DNA of 64,000 nucleotides from Massilia sp. HP4. GTDB taxonomy: Bacteria; Pseudomonadota; Gammaproteobacteria; Burkholderiales; Burkholderiaceae_D. Where the stretch lies: contig NZ_STGG01000051.1 in NCBI RefSeq assembly GCF_005222695.1, forward strand, positions 1 through 64,000, in the 5' to 3' direction. How positions within the stretch are numbered: the first letter of the stretch is position 1; each line of letters begins with the position of its first letter. This document shows, piece by piece, positions 1 through 7,023 of this stretch. Below the pieces are notes generated by a model. The model did no database searches, had not been told where the DNA came from, and saw only the letters and a program-made list of their open reading frames with translations. A program made the translations under genes and the position numbers.

Positions 1-164
1 TTGACCACTTCCTTGGCGTCGCCGTAGGCTTCCTGGGTCTTGCCCTCGGCCTGGTTCGCCAGGCCCTTGGCCTGCTGTTCGGTGCTGCCGACCAGCTTGC
101 CGGCGCCTTCCTGAATCTTGCCGCCAACGTCTTTCAGTTTACCTTCGACTTGGTCCTTGTTCAT
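1..164 (-). CDS. CsbD family stress protein (partial, C-terminus outside window)
   Basis: The reading frame opens with MNKDQVEGKLKDVGGKIQEG and stays open to the first base of the window, so the last residues and the stop lie outside. The start is the ATG at 162-164, with an AGGAG-like sequence just upstream. Short hydrophilic proteins beginning MNKDQV.GK and rich in Lys/Gly/Glu are CsbD-like. The family is stress-induced in other bacteria and has no defined biochemical role. A second copy lies at 1552-1728. The family call is firm; the function is not known. Confidence 0.85.
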   Translation of the reverse strand, partial: MNKDQVEGKLKDVGGKIQEGAGKLVGSTEQQAKGLANQAEGKTQEAYGDAKEVV

Positions 165-346
165 GGTGCTCTCCTTTGAGTTAGACATGCCGGGGTGGCC
201 ATGCGATGAGTCCAGAATACGCCGATCGCGGCTGCTCATCTGTTAGCGCACGCACACAGGCATCCGTGCTCATCCGCGCGACATTTTCGTGGCTTGAATG
301 CTAATCTTTTTGCAACGCGGCTTGCCGTTCAAGAAGAGAAATCACC

Positions 347-1444
347 ATGAATAACAACAATACGCATCCTCCTGAAGTAGCGCCGGAAGCGCCGCAAGCC
401 CAGCGCCGCCTGGCGCGTCGCGTTACCCTCGTCAACGGCATCGCCGTTCTCTTCGTGCTGGGGCTGGCTGCCGTCGTGCTCGCCGCCGATGCGCTACTGC
501 TCGTGTTCGCCTGCATCCTGTTCGCGATCCTGCTTTATAAATTGAGTGAGATCATGCATCGCCGCTTCGGGATCAAACGCAAGCTGGCGCTCGGCATCGT
601 CGTGCTGGTGCTCGGCGCCATCATCGGGCTGGGCGGCTGGGCCATGGCGCCGCAGATTTCCGAGCAGTCGACCCAGCTGGCCAAGGAGATCCCGGCCGCG
701 ATCGAGCGCTTGCAGGGCGAGGTCGAACAACATCCCCTGATCAAGCGCCTGGTGGCCGACTTGCCGTCGACCGAAGAAATCACCAGGCAGATGGGCGCGA
801 TGGTACCGAATGCCGGCCTGTTCTTTACAGGCCTGCTCGGCGCGCTCGGCAATGTTGTCATCATCATCTTCGTCGGCATTTATTTTGCCGCCACACCGGG
901 CGTCTATACCGGCGGCTTCATCCGACTGATCCCCCAATCCAAGCGTGGGCGGGCGCGCGAGGTGATCGACGAGATGAGCGATACGCTGTCGAGCTGGCTG
1001 CTTGGCAAGGCATTGTCGATGCTGATCGTCGGCACGACGACCGCGATCGGTTTGAGCCTCCTGGGGGTGCCGCTCGCGCTGATCCTGGGCATTATCGCCG
1101 GCCTGCTCGACTTCATCCCCTATCTTGGCCCGATCATGGCCGGCATTCCGGCGGTGCTGCTGGCGCTGTCGATCAGTCCCGACATGGCGCTATACGCCCT
1201 GCTGCTGTTTGCGGCGATCAATATGCTCGAGGGGTATGTGCTGCAGCCGATGATCGAAGCCAAGGCGATCGACCTGCCGCCCGCGCTGGTGATCGTGATG
1301 CAACTGGTCTTCGGCACCTTGTTCGGCTTTGCCGGCGTGGCGCTGGCGACGCCACTGGCGGCCGTGCTGTCGGTGCTGGTCAAGATGCTCTATATAGAAG
1401 ATGTACTGGGAGACAGACCGGCGAAAGGGGTCGGGTCAAACTGA
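347..1444 (+). CDS. AI-2E family transporter (TqsA/PerM-like permease)
   Basis: This 365-residue inner-membrane protein has a hydrophobic double segment at about residues 29-66, a soluble amphipathic stretch at about 95-145, and a cluster of membrane segments to the C-terminus. The conserved C-terminal region is present: DFIPYLGPIMAGIPAV, then LEGYVLQPMI followed by AIDLPPALVI. These mark the AI-2E exporter/PerM superfamily. Members export small molecules or act as cation antiporters; autoinducer-2 transport is only one documented case, so the substrate here is unknown. The gene lies between two minus-strand CsbD genes and ends before a bidirectional terminator. Confidence 0.9.
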   Translation: MNNNNTHPPEVAPEAPQAQRRLARRVTLVNGIAVLFVLGLAAVVLAADALLLVFACILFAILLYKLSEIMHRRFGIKRKLALGIVVLVLGAIIGLGGWAMAPQISEQSTQLAKEIPAAIERLQGEVEQHPLIKRLVADLPSTEEITRQMGAMVPNAGLFFTGLLGALGNVVIIIFVGIYFAATPGVYTGGFIRLIPQSKRGRAREVIDEMSDTLSSWLLGKALSMLIVGTTTAIGLSLLGVPLALILGIIAGLLDFIPYLGPIMAGIPAVLLALSISPDMALYALLLFAAINMLEGYVLQPMIEAKAIDLPPALVIVMQLVFGTLFGFAGVALATPLAAVLSVLVKMLYIEDVLGDRPAKGVGSN

Positions 1445-1507
1445 TACGTGCTGGGCCGGGAACCTTGCGCATGGTGCAAGGTTCTTGTGAAAGACAGCGC
1501 AAAAAAC

Positions 1508-1531
1508 AAAACCGCGCGATTGCGCGGTTTT
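1508..1531. terminator. bidirectional intrinsic terminator
   Basis: A perfect 10-bp stem (AAAACCGCGC / GCGCGGTTTT) with loop GATT. The A/T ends serve both directions. It lies between the convergent AI-2E transporter gene and the downstream CsbD gene. Confidence 0.8.
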
Positions 1532-1551
1532 GTCATTGGGCAGGAAGCAGA

Positions 1552-1728
1552 TCAGCGGTTGCCTTTGGCGATTTCTTTCACGTCGCCAACCTTCTTCTGG
1601 ACCTTGCCCTCGGCCTGGTTCGACAGGCCTTCACTCTGCTGCTGGCGGCTGCCGACGGCTTCGCCGACTTTTTGCTGGACCTTACCGCCGATTTCCTTTG
1701 CCTTGCCTTTGACTTGATCCTTGTTCAT
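1552..1728 (-). CDS. CsbD family stress protein
   Basis: A complete 58-residue protein starting MNKDQVKGKAKEIGGKVQQ and ending KEIAKGNR. The ATG is at 1726-1728, with AAGGAG a few bases upstream on the minus strand. It is Lys/Gly/Gln-rich with no hydrophobic segment, as expected for a small soluble CsbD protein. It is clearly paralogous to the partial copy at 1-164, sharing the MNKDQV start and the NQAEGK motif. Both copies flank the AI-2E transporter on the opposite strand. It is likely induced by envelope or general stress, by analogy with the family. Confidence 0.88.
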   Translation of the reverse strand: MNKDQVKGKAKEIGGKVQQKVGEAVGSRQQQSEGLSNQAEGKVQKKVGDVKEIAKGNR

Positions 1729-1800
1729 TGCAATCTCCTTGCCTGTTACGTGGATGAGCCTTGATCGTACGAGTACCTGCCAGACGGTTCTGTTCGACGC

Positions 1801-2478
1801 TTAACAAACAGGCTTACGCCAGACACTGGCAAGCCATGGTTGCTGTTCCCGTGGCAAGCCGGGCGGACGATAGTAATGATGCAGGGCGCTGAACCCGGCC
1901 GCGAGCAGGAAGCGCTCCCAGGTAGCGTAGTCGTAGTAGCTGCCGTAGCGCGCGCCATTCCAGCCTTCCTGGTTCTCGCCGCGCGGGTTGGAACTGAACA
2001 GCACGCCTCCCGGCTTGAGTGTGGCGAACAATTGCGCCAGCACTTGCGGCAAGGCCGCACTCGGCACATGGAACAGCACGGCGTTGGCGAAGATGCCGTC
2101 GAACATCGCCGGCGGCAAGTCGAGATGCAAAAAATCCTGTCTCCAGACTTCGCAGCCGCTGTAGTCGTGCGCCATGGCGACGAAGCGTTCGCTGCCGTCG
2201 ACGCCGATGGCGCGGTGGCCGAGCGCGCTGAACGTCTTCAGGTCGCGCCCGGGGCCGCAGCCCAGGTCGAGGATGGTGTATGGCGCGGGCGCCTCGATCG
2301 CCTCCAGCAGGGCCGCGATGTTCTGGCTCACATCGTGGTCGACCGTGCCGGCAAAGAAGGATTCGGCGTGATGCTCGTAGTGCGCGAGCGTGCGGCGCGC
2401 GATATCGTCGTGCACTTCGTCGTGCATTTCGTCGTGCATTTCTTCGTGCATTTCTTCGTGATTATCATGATGATTCAT
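1801..2478 (-). CDS. class I SAM-dependent methyltransferase with His/acidic repeat leader
   Basis: From the ATG at 2478 the protein has 225 residues. SAM-binding motif I is ILDLGCGPGRD at residues 69-79, followed by an acidic residue after strand 2 (GVDGSERF) and the post-motif region FDGIFANAVLFHVP. This is a class I methyltransferase of the Methyltransf_11/25 type; the substrate is unknown. Residues 7-25 are unusual: tandem H-[DE]-E-[MV] units encoded by a 12-bp repeat. Several in-frame ATGs fall inside the repeat, each after GAAGAA-like sequence, so the start is uncertain, and an upstream start at 2523 is also open. The conserved domain clearly begins by residue 26. Confidence 0.85.
   Translation of the reverse strand: MNHHDNHEEMHEEMHDEMHDEVHDDIARRTLAHYEHHAESFFAGTVDHDVSQNIAALLEAIEAPAPYTILDLGCGPGRDLKTFSALGHRAIGVDGSERFVAMAHDYSGCEVWRQDFLHLDLPPAMFDGIFANAVLFHVPSAALPQVLAQLFATLKPGGVLFSSNPRGENQEGWNGARYGSYYDYATWERFLLAAGFSALHHYYRPPGLPREQQPWLASVWRKPVC
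2409..2461. repeat. 12-bp coding tandem repeat (MH[DE]E units)
   Basis: On the plus strand the unit cgtgcatttcgt (or cgtgcatttctt) recurs about four times. It encodes the Met-His-Asp/Glu-Glu leader of the methyltransferase. The copies differ at single bases. Confidence 0.8.
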
Positions 2479-2585
2479 GACGACAGTATGCCATCCAACG
2501 GCGGCGCACGGCATGCAGGGCAAAGGCGTGGTCGGGGCCGCCCGGCCGCCTGAGAAAAAAAATTAAAAAAATTCAGGAACCACCC

Positions 2586-2612
2586 TAAAGTTCCCAGAAG
2601 AGCCGCCGTAAA
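2586..2612 (+). promoter_or_regulatory. sigma-28 (FliA)-type promoter
   Basis: TAAAGTTC (2586-2593), an 11-base spacer, then GCCGTAAA (2605-2612). The enterobacterial FliA consensus is TAAAGTTT-N11-GCCGATAA. It lies about 50 bases upstream of the FliT-like gene and points at it. Confidence 0.7.
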
Positions 2613-2663
2613 TGAATCAGACAACCGGTAATCCGGCCTGAAATTCATTGTTTTGGTGGCAAG

Positions 2664-2939
2664 ATGAACGCAAACGAAGCCCTCTCGATGTACGAAAACC
2701 TGGCTGGCCTGACCCGTCAGATGTCGCAAGCCGCCAAGGCCGGTGACTGGAACGAGTTTGCCAACCTGAACATGGAAGCCAAGGTCGAAGCGCGCAGCGC
2801 CGCCGCCGGCGTGCCAGCCCTGGAAGGCGCCCAGCGCCTGCGTAAGATCGACCTGCTCAAGCAATTGATGGCCAACGACCGCGCTATCCGCGACGTGACC
2901 GAACCTTGCCAGCTGGACCGCGCCCTGCACGCGCATTGA
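2664..2939 (+). CDS. fliT: FliT-like flagellar export chaperone
   Basis: A 91-residue, probably all-helical acidic/basic protein with the pattern YENLAGLTRQMSQAAKAGDW near the N-terminus and IRDVTEP near the C-terminus, typical of FliT proteins. FliT proteins bind the filament cap protein FliD and modulate flagellar export and gene expression. The gene normally follows fliD/fliS; here it stands alone between a methyltransferase and a small-RNA region. A good sigma-28-type promoter upstream and an intrinsic terminator downstream suggest a monocistronic late flagellar gene. The family call rests on pattern and context, because FliT is poorly conserved. Confidence 0.7.
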   Translation: MNANEALSMYENLAGLTRQMSQAAKAGDWNEFANLNMEAKVEARSAAAGVPALEGAQRLRKIDLLKQLMANDRAIRDVTEPCQLDRALHAH

Positions 2940-2959
2940 TTTCCGGCGAATCCTGGACC

Positions 2960-2983
2960 AAGGCACCTGCGGGTGCCTTTTTT
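2960..2983 (+). terminator. intrinsic terminator of the fliT-like gene
   Basis: Stem AAGGCACC / GGTGCCTT with loop TGCG, followed by a run of six T. It lies 20 bases after the stop codon of the upstream gene. Confidence 0.85.
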
Positions 2984-3014
2984 GTTGCCCGAGCGGGTCG
3001 GAAAGGTGTGGATG

Positions 3015-3040
3015 AAAAAAAAGCGCCCATCGGGCGCTTT
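3015..3040 (-). terminator. intrinsic terminator of the candidate small RNA
   Basis: On the minus strand a 9-bp stem (AAAGCGCCC / GGGCGCTTT, 3-base loop) is followed by eight consecutive T. It is a strong Rho-independent terminator about 240 bases past the FimV-like stop codon. Confidence 0.85.
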
Positions 3041-3263
3041 GGAGGCTGCCGAGCCAGGGGCTCGGCTGCGAATTGGGTGGAGGACGATCCCCAGCTATCT
3101 GCTGGCGTCGCCTCTTGCCGGTTGCTCCCGGCGCCCACTGCCGCTGTTGGCAGATGGACTGCTTCCGGTCACAGGCGTTTCATCAACGATCGTCTGCTTG
3201 CCGCGCCACGCTATCGATGGTGGCTGCGCCAGACCCTGCGCCGTCTGTGATCTCGTCGATCAC
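3016..3263 (-). ncRNA. candidate structured small RNA (unassigned family)
   Basis: No convincing ORF fills this stretch, yet it has a sigma-70-like promoter at one end and a strong terminator at the other, giving a predicted transcript of about 250 nt. Stems visible in the sequence: a 5' hairpin GTGATC/GATCAC (3247-3263), a long-range helix pairing 3083-3089 with 3188-3194, three internal 5-bp hairpins (CCAGC/GCTGG, GCCGG/CCGGC, CTGCC/GGCAG) and an 8-bp hairpin GCCGAGCC/GGCTCGGC at 3048-3066 just before the terminator. It does not show recognisable 6S, 4.5S/SRP, tmRNA or RNase P signature sequences. A long structured 3' UTR of the FimV-like gene is the main alternative. Confidence 0.55.
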
Positions 3264-3269
3264 AAGTCA

Positions 3270-3298
3270 AGTATAACGCAAAATCAAACTTGTGTAGA
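3270..3298 (-). promoter_or_regulatory. sigma-70-like promoter for the candidate small RNA
   Basis: Read on the minus strand: -35 TCTACA (3293-3298), a 17-base spacer, -10 TATACT (3270-3275). The -35 lies in the last codons of the FimV-like gene. The predicted start is near 3263, at the first stem of the RNA. Confidence 0.55.
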
Positions 3299-4450
3299 CA
3301 TTTCCTGTTCAGCTTCCTCCAGCGTCGGCTCGACCGGTTCCTGGGCCGCGTTCTTGGCCGCGTTCTTGTCCGCTTTTTTGCGCGCGAAACGCTGGCGCAG
3401 GCGGGCCATCAGGGGCACGCCGTGCATCGGCTGGATCTGCCCTGCGCGCTTGCGGCGGCGTAGCAGCACGACCGCGCCGCCGGCCAGCGCCAGCACCGCG
3501 ACCAGGCCGCCGGCGATCCAGCCCCACGGCGTTGCCGGCTCCGGCTCCAGGGCCGGACGGCGCCGGGCCGGATGCGGCTTGTTCGGGTCCGCCGGACGCA
3601 GCTTGCCGACCGCGGCCGGACTGGCGCCCAGCGCCACCTGCAGTACTTTTACCTTGTCTTCCAGCTGGCCGATCTGTTCGCGCAGCTGCGCATTCTTGTA
3701 GTCGAGCGCGGCGCACACCGTCGAACGGTCGACGCCCATGCCTGGCGTGCAGGCGGCCGGCGCTGCCGGGGCGGCCGGGGCTGCCAGTGGCAAGGGCAAC
3801 GCAGGCAGCGCTGGTTTCGGCTCCACAGCGGGTGTCGGCCGCGCTTGCGGTATCGGCTCCGGCTTCGGATCAGGCTTCGGCTCCGGCTTCGGTTCGGGCT
3901 TTGGTTCCGGCTTCGGCGCCGGCGCGACCTTCGCCACGACCGGCTTGGCAGGCGGAGCCGGACGCGGTCGCGGCGGCTTGGCCACGACTGGGGCGACAGG
4001 CGCCGGCACGGGCGTCCCGGCCACGACCGGCGCCGGGATCCTGGCCGGCGCCGGCGGAGGCGGCGGATTCGGGTCCGGCGCCATCAGCAAGGTCACCAGG
4101 CGAACATTGCGCTGGCCGCCATCGGCCAGTTCCAGGTACAAGTGCAGCCGGCTTGATTCAACCGGGGCCAGCGACGTGACGTGCAGGAACTGGCGGCCGC
4201 CCTGCTGCGTCACAGTCATGTTCAGGGTCGACAGCACGTGCGGCATGCCGATATTGGCGCCGCGATAGACGTTCGGGTGCGCCAGGCGCACGTGCACCGG
4301 GGTGGCCGGGGTGTCGAGCGCGGTCAGTTCGATGTCGGCCGCGAGTCGCTGGCCGATATACGAACGGATCTGCGGTTCGCCCAGTTCGGCTGCGCCGGCC
4401 GCGCCAGACAGCAGCGCACAAGCAATGATCAGGGGGAGGCGGCTAGCCAT
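3284..4450 (-). CDS. FimV/HubP N-domain-like protein, Pro-rich, membrane-anchored
   Basis: From ATG 4450 the protein has 388 residues: a signal peptide (MASRLPLIIACALLSGAAGA), then an N-terminal domain starting ELGEPQIRSYIGQRLAADIE that matches the FimV/HubP N-domain. A long Pro/Ala linker follows with PEPK/PKPE repeats, a short possible coiled coil (NAQLREQIGQLEDKVKVLQ), one membrane helix (WIAGGLVAVLALAGGAVVL) and a basic cytoplasmic tail. FimV proteins are peptidoglycan-linked inner-membrane proteins at the cell pole, linked to type IV pili and type II secretion. This protein lacks the long TPR-containing C-terminal region of canonical FimV. A TTG start at 4474 is also open; neither has a good ribosome binding site. 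Confidence 0.75.
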   Translation of the reverse strand: MASRLPLIIACALLSGAAGAAELGEPQIRSYIGQRLAADIELTALDTPATPVHVRLAHPNVYRGANIGMPHVLSTLNMTVTQQGGRQFLHVTSLAPVESSRLHLYLELADGGQRNVRLVTLLMAPDPNPPPPPAPARIPAPVVAGTPVPAPVAPVVAKPPRPRPAPPAKPVVAKVAPAPKPEPKPEPKPEPKPDPKPEPIPQARPTPAVEPKPALPALPLPLAAPAAPAAPAACTPGMGVDRSTVCAALDYKNAQLREQIGQLEDKVKVLQVALGASPAAVGKLRPADPNKPHPARRRPALEPEPATPWGWIAGGLVAVLALAGGAVVLLRRRKRAGQIQPMHGVPLMARLRQRFARKKADKNAAKNAAQEPVEPTLEEAEQEMSTQV

Positions 4451-4531
4451 AAGGAATAACAAGAGAGGAGCCAAGCGTAATTAACGGACATTGCGATAAA
4501 CTCTTTAATCCCAGCCCCTTGCATAACAGGA

Positions 4532-5932
4532 ATGTCTATGGAAAACAGGATTGAGAAGGACAGCTTTGGCCCGATCGAGGTGCCAGCCGATCGTCTATGG
4601 GGTGCGCAGACGCAGCGCTCGCTCCACCACTTCCACATCTCGAGCGAGCGCATGGCGCCCGAGCTGGTGGCGGCATTGGCCCAGGTCAAGCGCGCCGCGG
4701 CGGCGGTCAACCGCTCGCTCGGCAAGCTGGGGAGCGACAAGGCCGACGCCATCATCCGGGCTGCGGACGAAGTGCTCGAAGGCCGCCACCCGGGCGAATT
4801 CCCGCTCGCCGTGTGGCAGACCGGCTCGGGCACCCAGAGCAATATGAACATGAACGAAGTGCTGGCCAACCGCGGCTCCGAGCTGCTTGGCGGCGAGCGC
4901 GGCGAAGGCCGCATGCTGCACCCGAACGACCACGTCAATATGGGCCAGTCGTCGAACGATATCTTCCCGACCGCCATGCACGTGGCCGCCGCCTGGGCAT
5001 TGGCCAAGGACGTATTACCGGCGCTGGCCCAGCTGCGCGGCACCCTGCTGCGCAAGTCGCGCGACTTCGAGCCGATCGTCAAGATCGGCCGCACCCACCT
5101 GCAGGATGCGACCCCGCTGACCCTGGGCCAGGAATTCTCCGGCTACGTGGCCCAGCTCGAATATTCCGAACAGCAGCTCAAGTCCGCCCTGCCCGGCCTG
5201 TTGCTGCTGGCGGCCGGCGGCACCGCCGTGGGCACCGGCCTGAACGCCCACCCCGAATTCGCCCCGCGCATCGCCGCCGAACTGGGTTCGCGCACCGGCC
5301 TGTCGTTCAAGACCGCGCCCAATAAATTCATGGCGCTGGCCGGCCACGACGCCATGGTCGCCGCCCACGGCGCCTTCAAGACCCTGGCCACGGCCCTCAT
5401 GAAGATCGCCAACGACGTGCGCTGGATGGCGTCCGGCCCGCGCTCCGGCCTGGGCGAGATCACCATCCCCGAGAACGAGCCAGGCAGCTCGATCATGCCG
5501 GGCAAGGTCAATCCGACCCAGTGCGAGGCGCTGACCATGCTGTGCTGCCAGGTGTTCGGCAACGACGTCGCCATCACGGTCGGCGGCTCGCAGGGCAATT
5601 TCGAGCTCAATGTGTTCAAGCCCATGATCGCGCACAACTTCCTGCAAAGCGCGCGCCTCTTAGCCGACGGCATGCGCTCGTTCGACGAGCATTGCGCCCA
5701 GGGTATCGAGCCGAACCGCGTCCGCATCGGCGAGCTGATGGAAAAATCGCTGATGCTGGTGACTGCGCTGGCGCCGCACATCGGGTATGATCGCGCCGCG
5801 CAGATCGCCAAGAAGGCATCGACGGACGGCCTGACCTTGCGCCAGGCCGCCCTGCAGAGCGGCTTCGTCGACGAACAACAGTTCGACCAGTGGATCGTGC
5901 CGATCGACATGACCCGTCCGGATCCGGTGTGA
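4532..5932 (+). CDS. fumC: class II fumarate hydratase
   Basis: This 466-residue enzyme interconverts fumarate and L-malate in the TCA cycle. It is the oxygen-stable, iron-free class II form. The superfamily signature GSSIMPGKVNP is at residues 318-328; SGTQSNMNMNEV and the active-site region GRTHLQDATPLTLGQE are also present. Length is normal for FumC. Two near starts exist (ATG 4532 and ATG 4538), preceded by AGGA. It is divergent from the FimV-like gene and followed after about 100 bases by an S4-domain gene on the same strand. Confidence 0.96.
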   Translation: MSMENRIEKDSFGPIEVPADRLWGAQTQRSLHHFHISSERMAPELVAALAQVKRAAAAVNRSLGKLGSDKADAIIRAADEVLEGRHPGEFPLAVWQTGSGTQSNMNMNEVLANRGSELLGGERGEGRMLHPNDHVNMGQSSNDIFPTAMHVAAAWALAKDVLPALAQLRGTLLRKSRDFEPIVKIGRTHLQDATPLTLGQEFSGYVAQLEYSEQQLKSALPGLLLLAAGGTAVGTGLNAHPEFAPRIAAELGSRTGLSFKTAPNKFMALAGHDAMVAAHGAFKTLATALMKIANDVRWMASGPRSGLGEITIPENEPGSSIMPGKVNPTQCEALTMLCCQVFGNDVAITVGGSQGNFELNVFKPMIAHNFLQSARLLADGMRSFDEHCAQGIEPNRVRIGELMEKSLMLVTALAPHIGYDRAAQIAKKASTDGLTLRQAALQSGFVDEQQFDQWIVPIDMTRPDPV

Positions 5933-6035
5933 CTTGACGTGGGGTCGGCGGCGGAGCTGCCAACCCTACACGCTTCTGCGTCAACATTAGACGGCCTCAT
6001 CAATCGTACGCCGCCTTCACCATCCCGAGGATAGA

Positions 6036-6248
6036 ATGCAAAAAATAGTTTTCGATTTGACATCAGAATTCGTCGAGGTCAACCAGCTGCTGAAGCTGGT
6101 CGGCCTGGTCGACAGCGGCGGCGCCGGCAAGAACATGGTCGCCAGCGGCGCGGTGTCGGTCGATGGTAAACAGGAGCTGCGCAAGACGGCCAAGATCCGC
6201 AGCGGCCAGACCGTCGCGGTCGGCGATCTGCGCATCACCGTGCAGTAA
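6036..6248 (+). CDS. S4-domain RNA-binding protein (YbcJ-like)
   Basis: A 70-residue protein that is essentially one S4 domain: EFVEVNQLLKLVGLVDSGGAGKNMV, then SGAVSVDGKQELRKTAKIRSG and VAVGDLRITV. This matches the small stand-alone YbcJ family of presumed RNA-binding proteins. No partner enzyme is encoded next to it. The upstream sequence GAGGAT gives a reasonable ribosome binding site 6 bases before the ATG. The biological target is unknown. Confidence 0.88.
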   Translation: MQKIVFDLTSEFVEVNQLLKLVGLVDSGGAGKNMVASGAVSVDGKQELRKTAKIRSGQTVAVGDLRITVQ

Positions 6249-6394
6249 TCTGTCTGGCGCCCATCACATGGGCGTTGTAGTGCGACGAAACAGGGCCCCG
6301 AAGCGGTGGCCGTATGTTTGCGCACTAACAAACAGAGCGGGGCTTCCTTGTTTATATTTTAAGACGTCACACATACGGCTTAGAGGTGAAGGCG

Positions 6395-6679
6395 ATGGAA
6401 ACCCCGGAACACCATGCTCAAACGCAGGAGCAATTGATCGGCGACCTGCGGCTCGTGATCGAAAACGCGGAAGAGCTGCTCAAGAACACCGATCATTACT
6501 CCAGCGCCCTGTACCAGAACGCGCGTGCCAAGCTGTCGCTCGCCCTCGAAGCGGCGAACGAAGAACTGTCCCGCTTCGAAGACGCACAACTTGAGCGCAT
6601 GATGGCCGCCACCCGCGCCGCCAACGACCGCTACCGCGACATGTCCGGCGAAGCACGCGTCCTGCGCGCCTTTCACTGA
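6395..6679 (+). CDS. DUF883-like (YqjD/ElaB-type) helical protein
   Basis: A 94-residue soluble protein with an N-terminal helix EQLIGDLRLVIENAEELLK, resembling the start of DUF883/ElaB-YqjD proteins. Those proteins are ribosome- and membrane-associated and stationary-phase-induced. The C-terminal glycine-zipper membrane helix of ElaB/YqjD is missing; the protein ends YRDMSGEARVLRAFH. ATG 6395 is preferred over the in-frame GTG at 6386, because AGAGG (6382-6386) lies 8 bases upstream of the ATG. Assignment is by N-terminal similarity only. Confidence 0.65.
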   Translation: METPEHHAQTQEQLIGDLRLVIENAEELLKNTDHYSSALYQNARAKLSLALEAANEELSRFEDAQLERMMAATRAANDRYRDMSGEARVLRAFH

Positions 6680-6695
6680 GCGTCGACCAATGCAA

Positions 6696-6719
6696 AAACC
6701 TGGCTTCGAGGCCGGGTTT
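6696..6719. terminator. bidirectional intrinsic terminator
   Basis: Stem AAACCTGGC / GCCGGGTTT (one G-T pair) with loop TTCGAG and A- and T-rich flanks. It lies between the convergent DUF883-like and YjfB-like genes. Confidence 0.7.
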
Positions 6720-6808
6720 CATGAGGTAAAACGCAGTTCCATACGATCTTCGGTCCGGCGTTAACCACTAACGTTCGCGCCGGCCTCCAGTTGGAGGCGT
6801 CGAATCCG

Positions 6809-7000
6809 TCAGGCTTTCGTATTGATCGTATTGCCCAGGTGCGCAGGCAGGTTTTGCGGCTGCGGCAGGGACTGGATCAGCTGGGCGGCCGAAGCAGCTT
6901 CGATGTTCATCGCTTTCTTGAGCATCGTCATGCCCACTTCCTGACGGATACCGGTTTCGGCCATGCTGGTTGAAAGCTTGGCAATATTCGTAACGTCCAT
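6809..7000 (-). CDS. YjfB family putative motility protein
   Basis: A 63-residue protein beginning MDVTNIAKLSTSMAETG and containing VGMTMLKKAMNIEAASAAQL. This is the pattern of the small YjfB family (putative motility protein), known from SigD/FliA-controlled genes in flagellated bacteria. Its own upstream region contains a sigma-28-type promoter (7031-7057), which supports a flagellar or chemotaxis-linked role. The molecular function of the family is not established. The ATG is preceded by GGAGAGG on the minus strand. Confidence 0.8.
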   Translation of the reverse strand: MDVTNIAKLSTSMAETGIRQEVGMTMLKKAMNIEAASAAQLIQSLPQPQNLPAHLGNTINTKA

Positions 7001-7023
7001 TTACCTCTCCAGAAAAAGACTTG

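Noticed and set aside
1448..1764. Plus-strand ORFs after the AI-2E gene
   Set aside because: They are antisense to the CsbD gene and cross the terminator.
3016..3263. 4.5S/SRP RNA (CCGGAAGCAG resembles the SRP tetraloop region)
   Set aside because: The GGAAGGAAGCAGCC core and the matching opposite strand are absent, and the length is wrong for the small bacterial SRP RNA.
3840..3920. Regular short repeats as a possible CRISPR
   Set aside because: They are in-frame PEPK/PKPE codon repeats of the FimV-like protein with no spacers.
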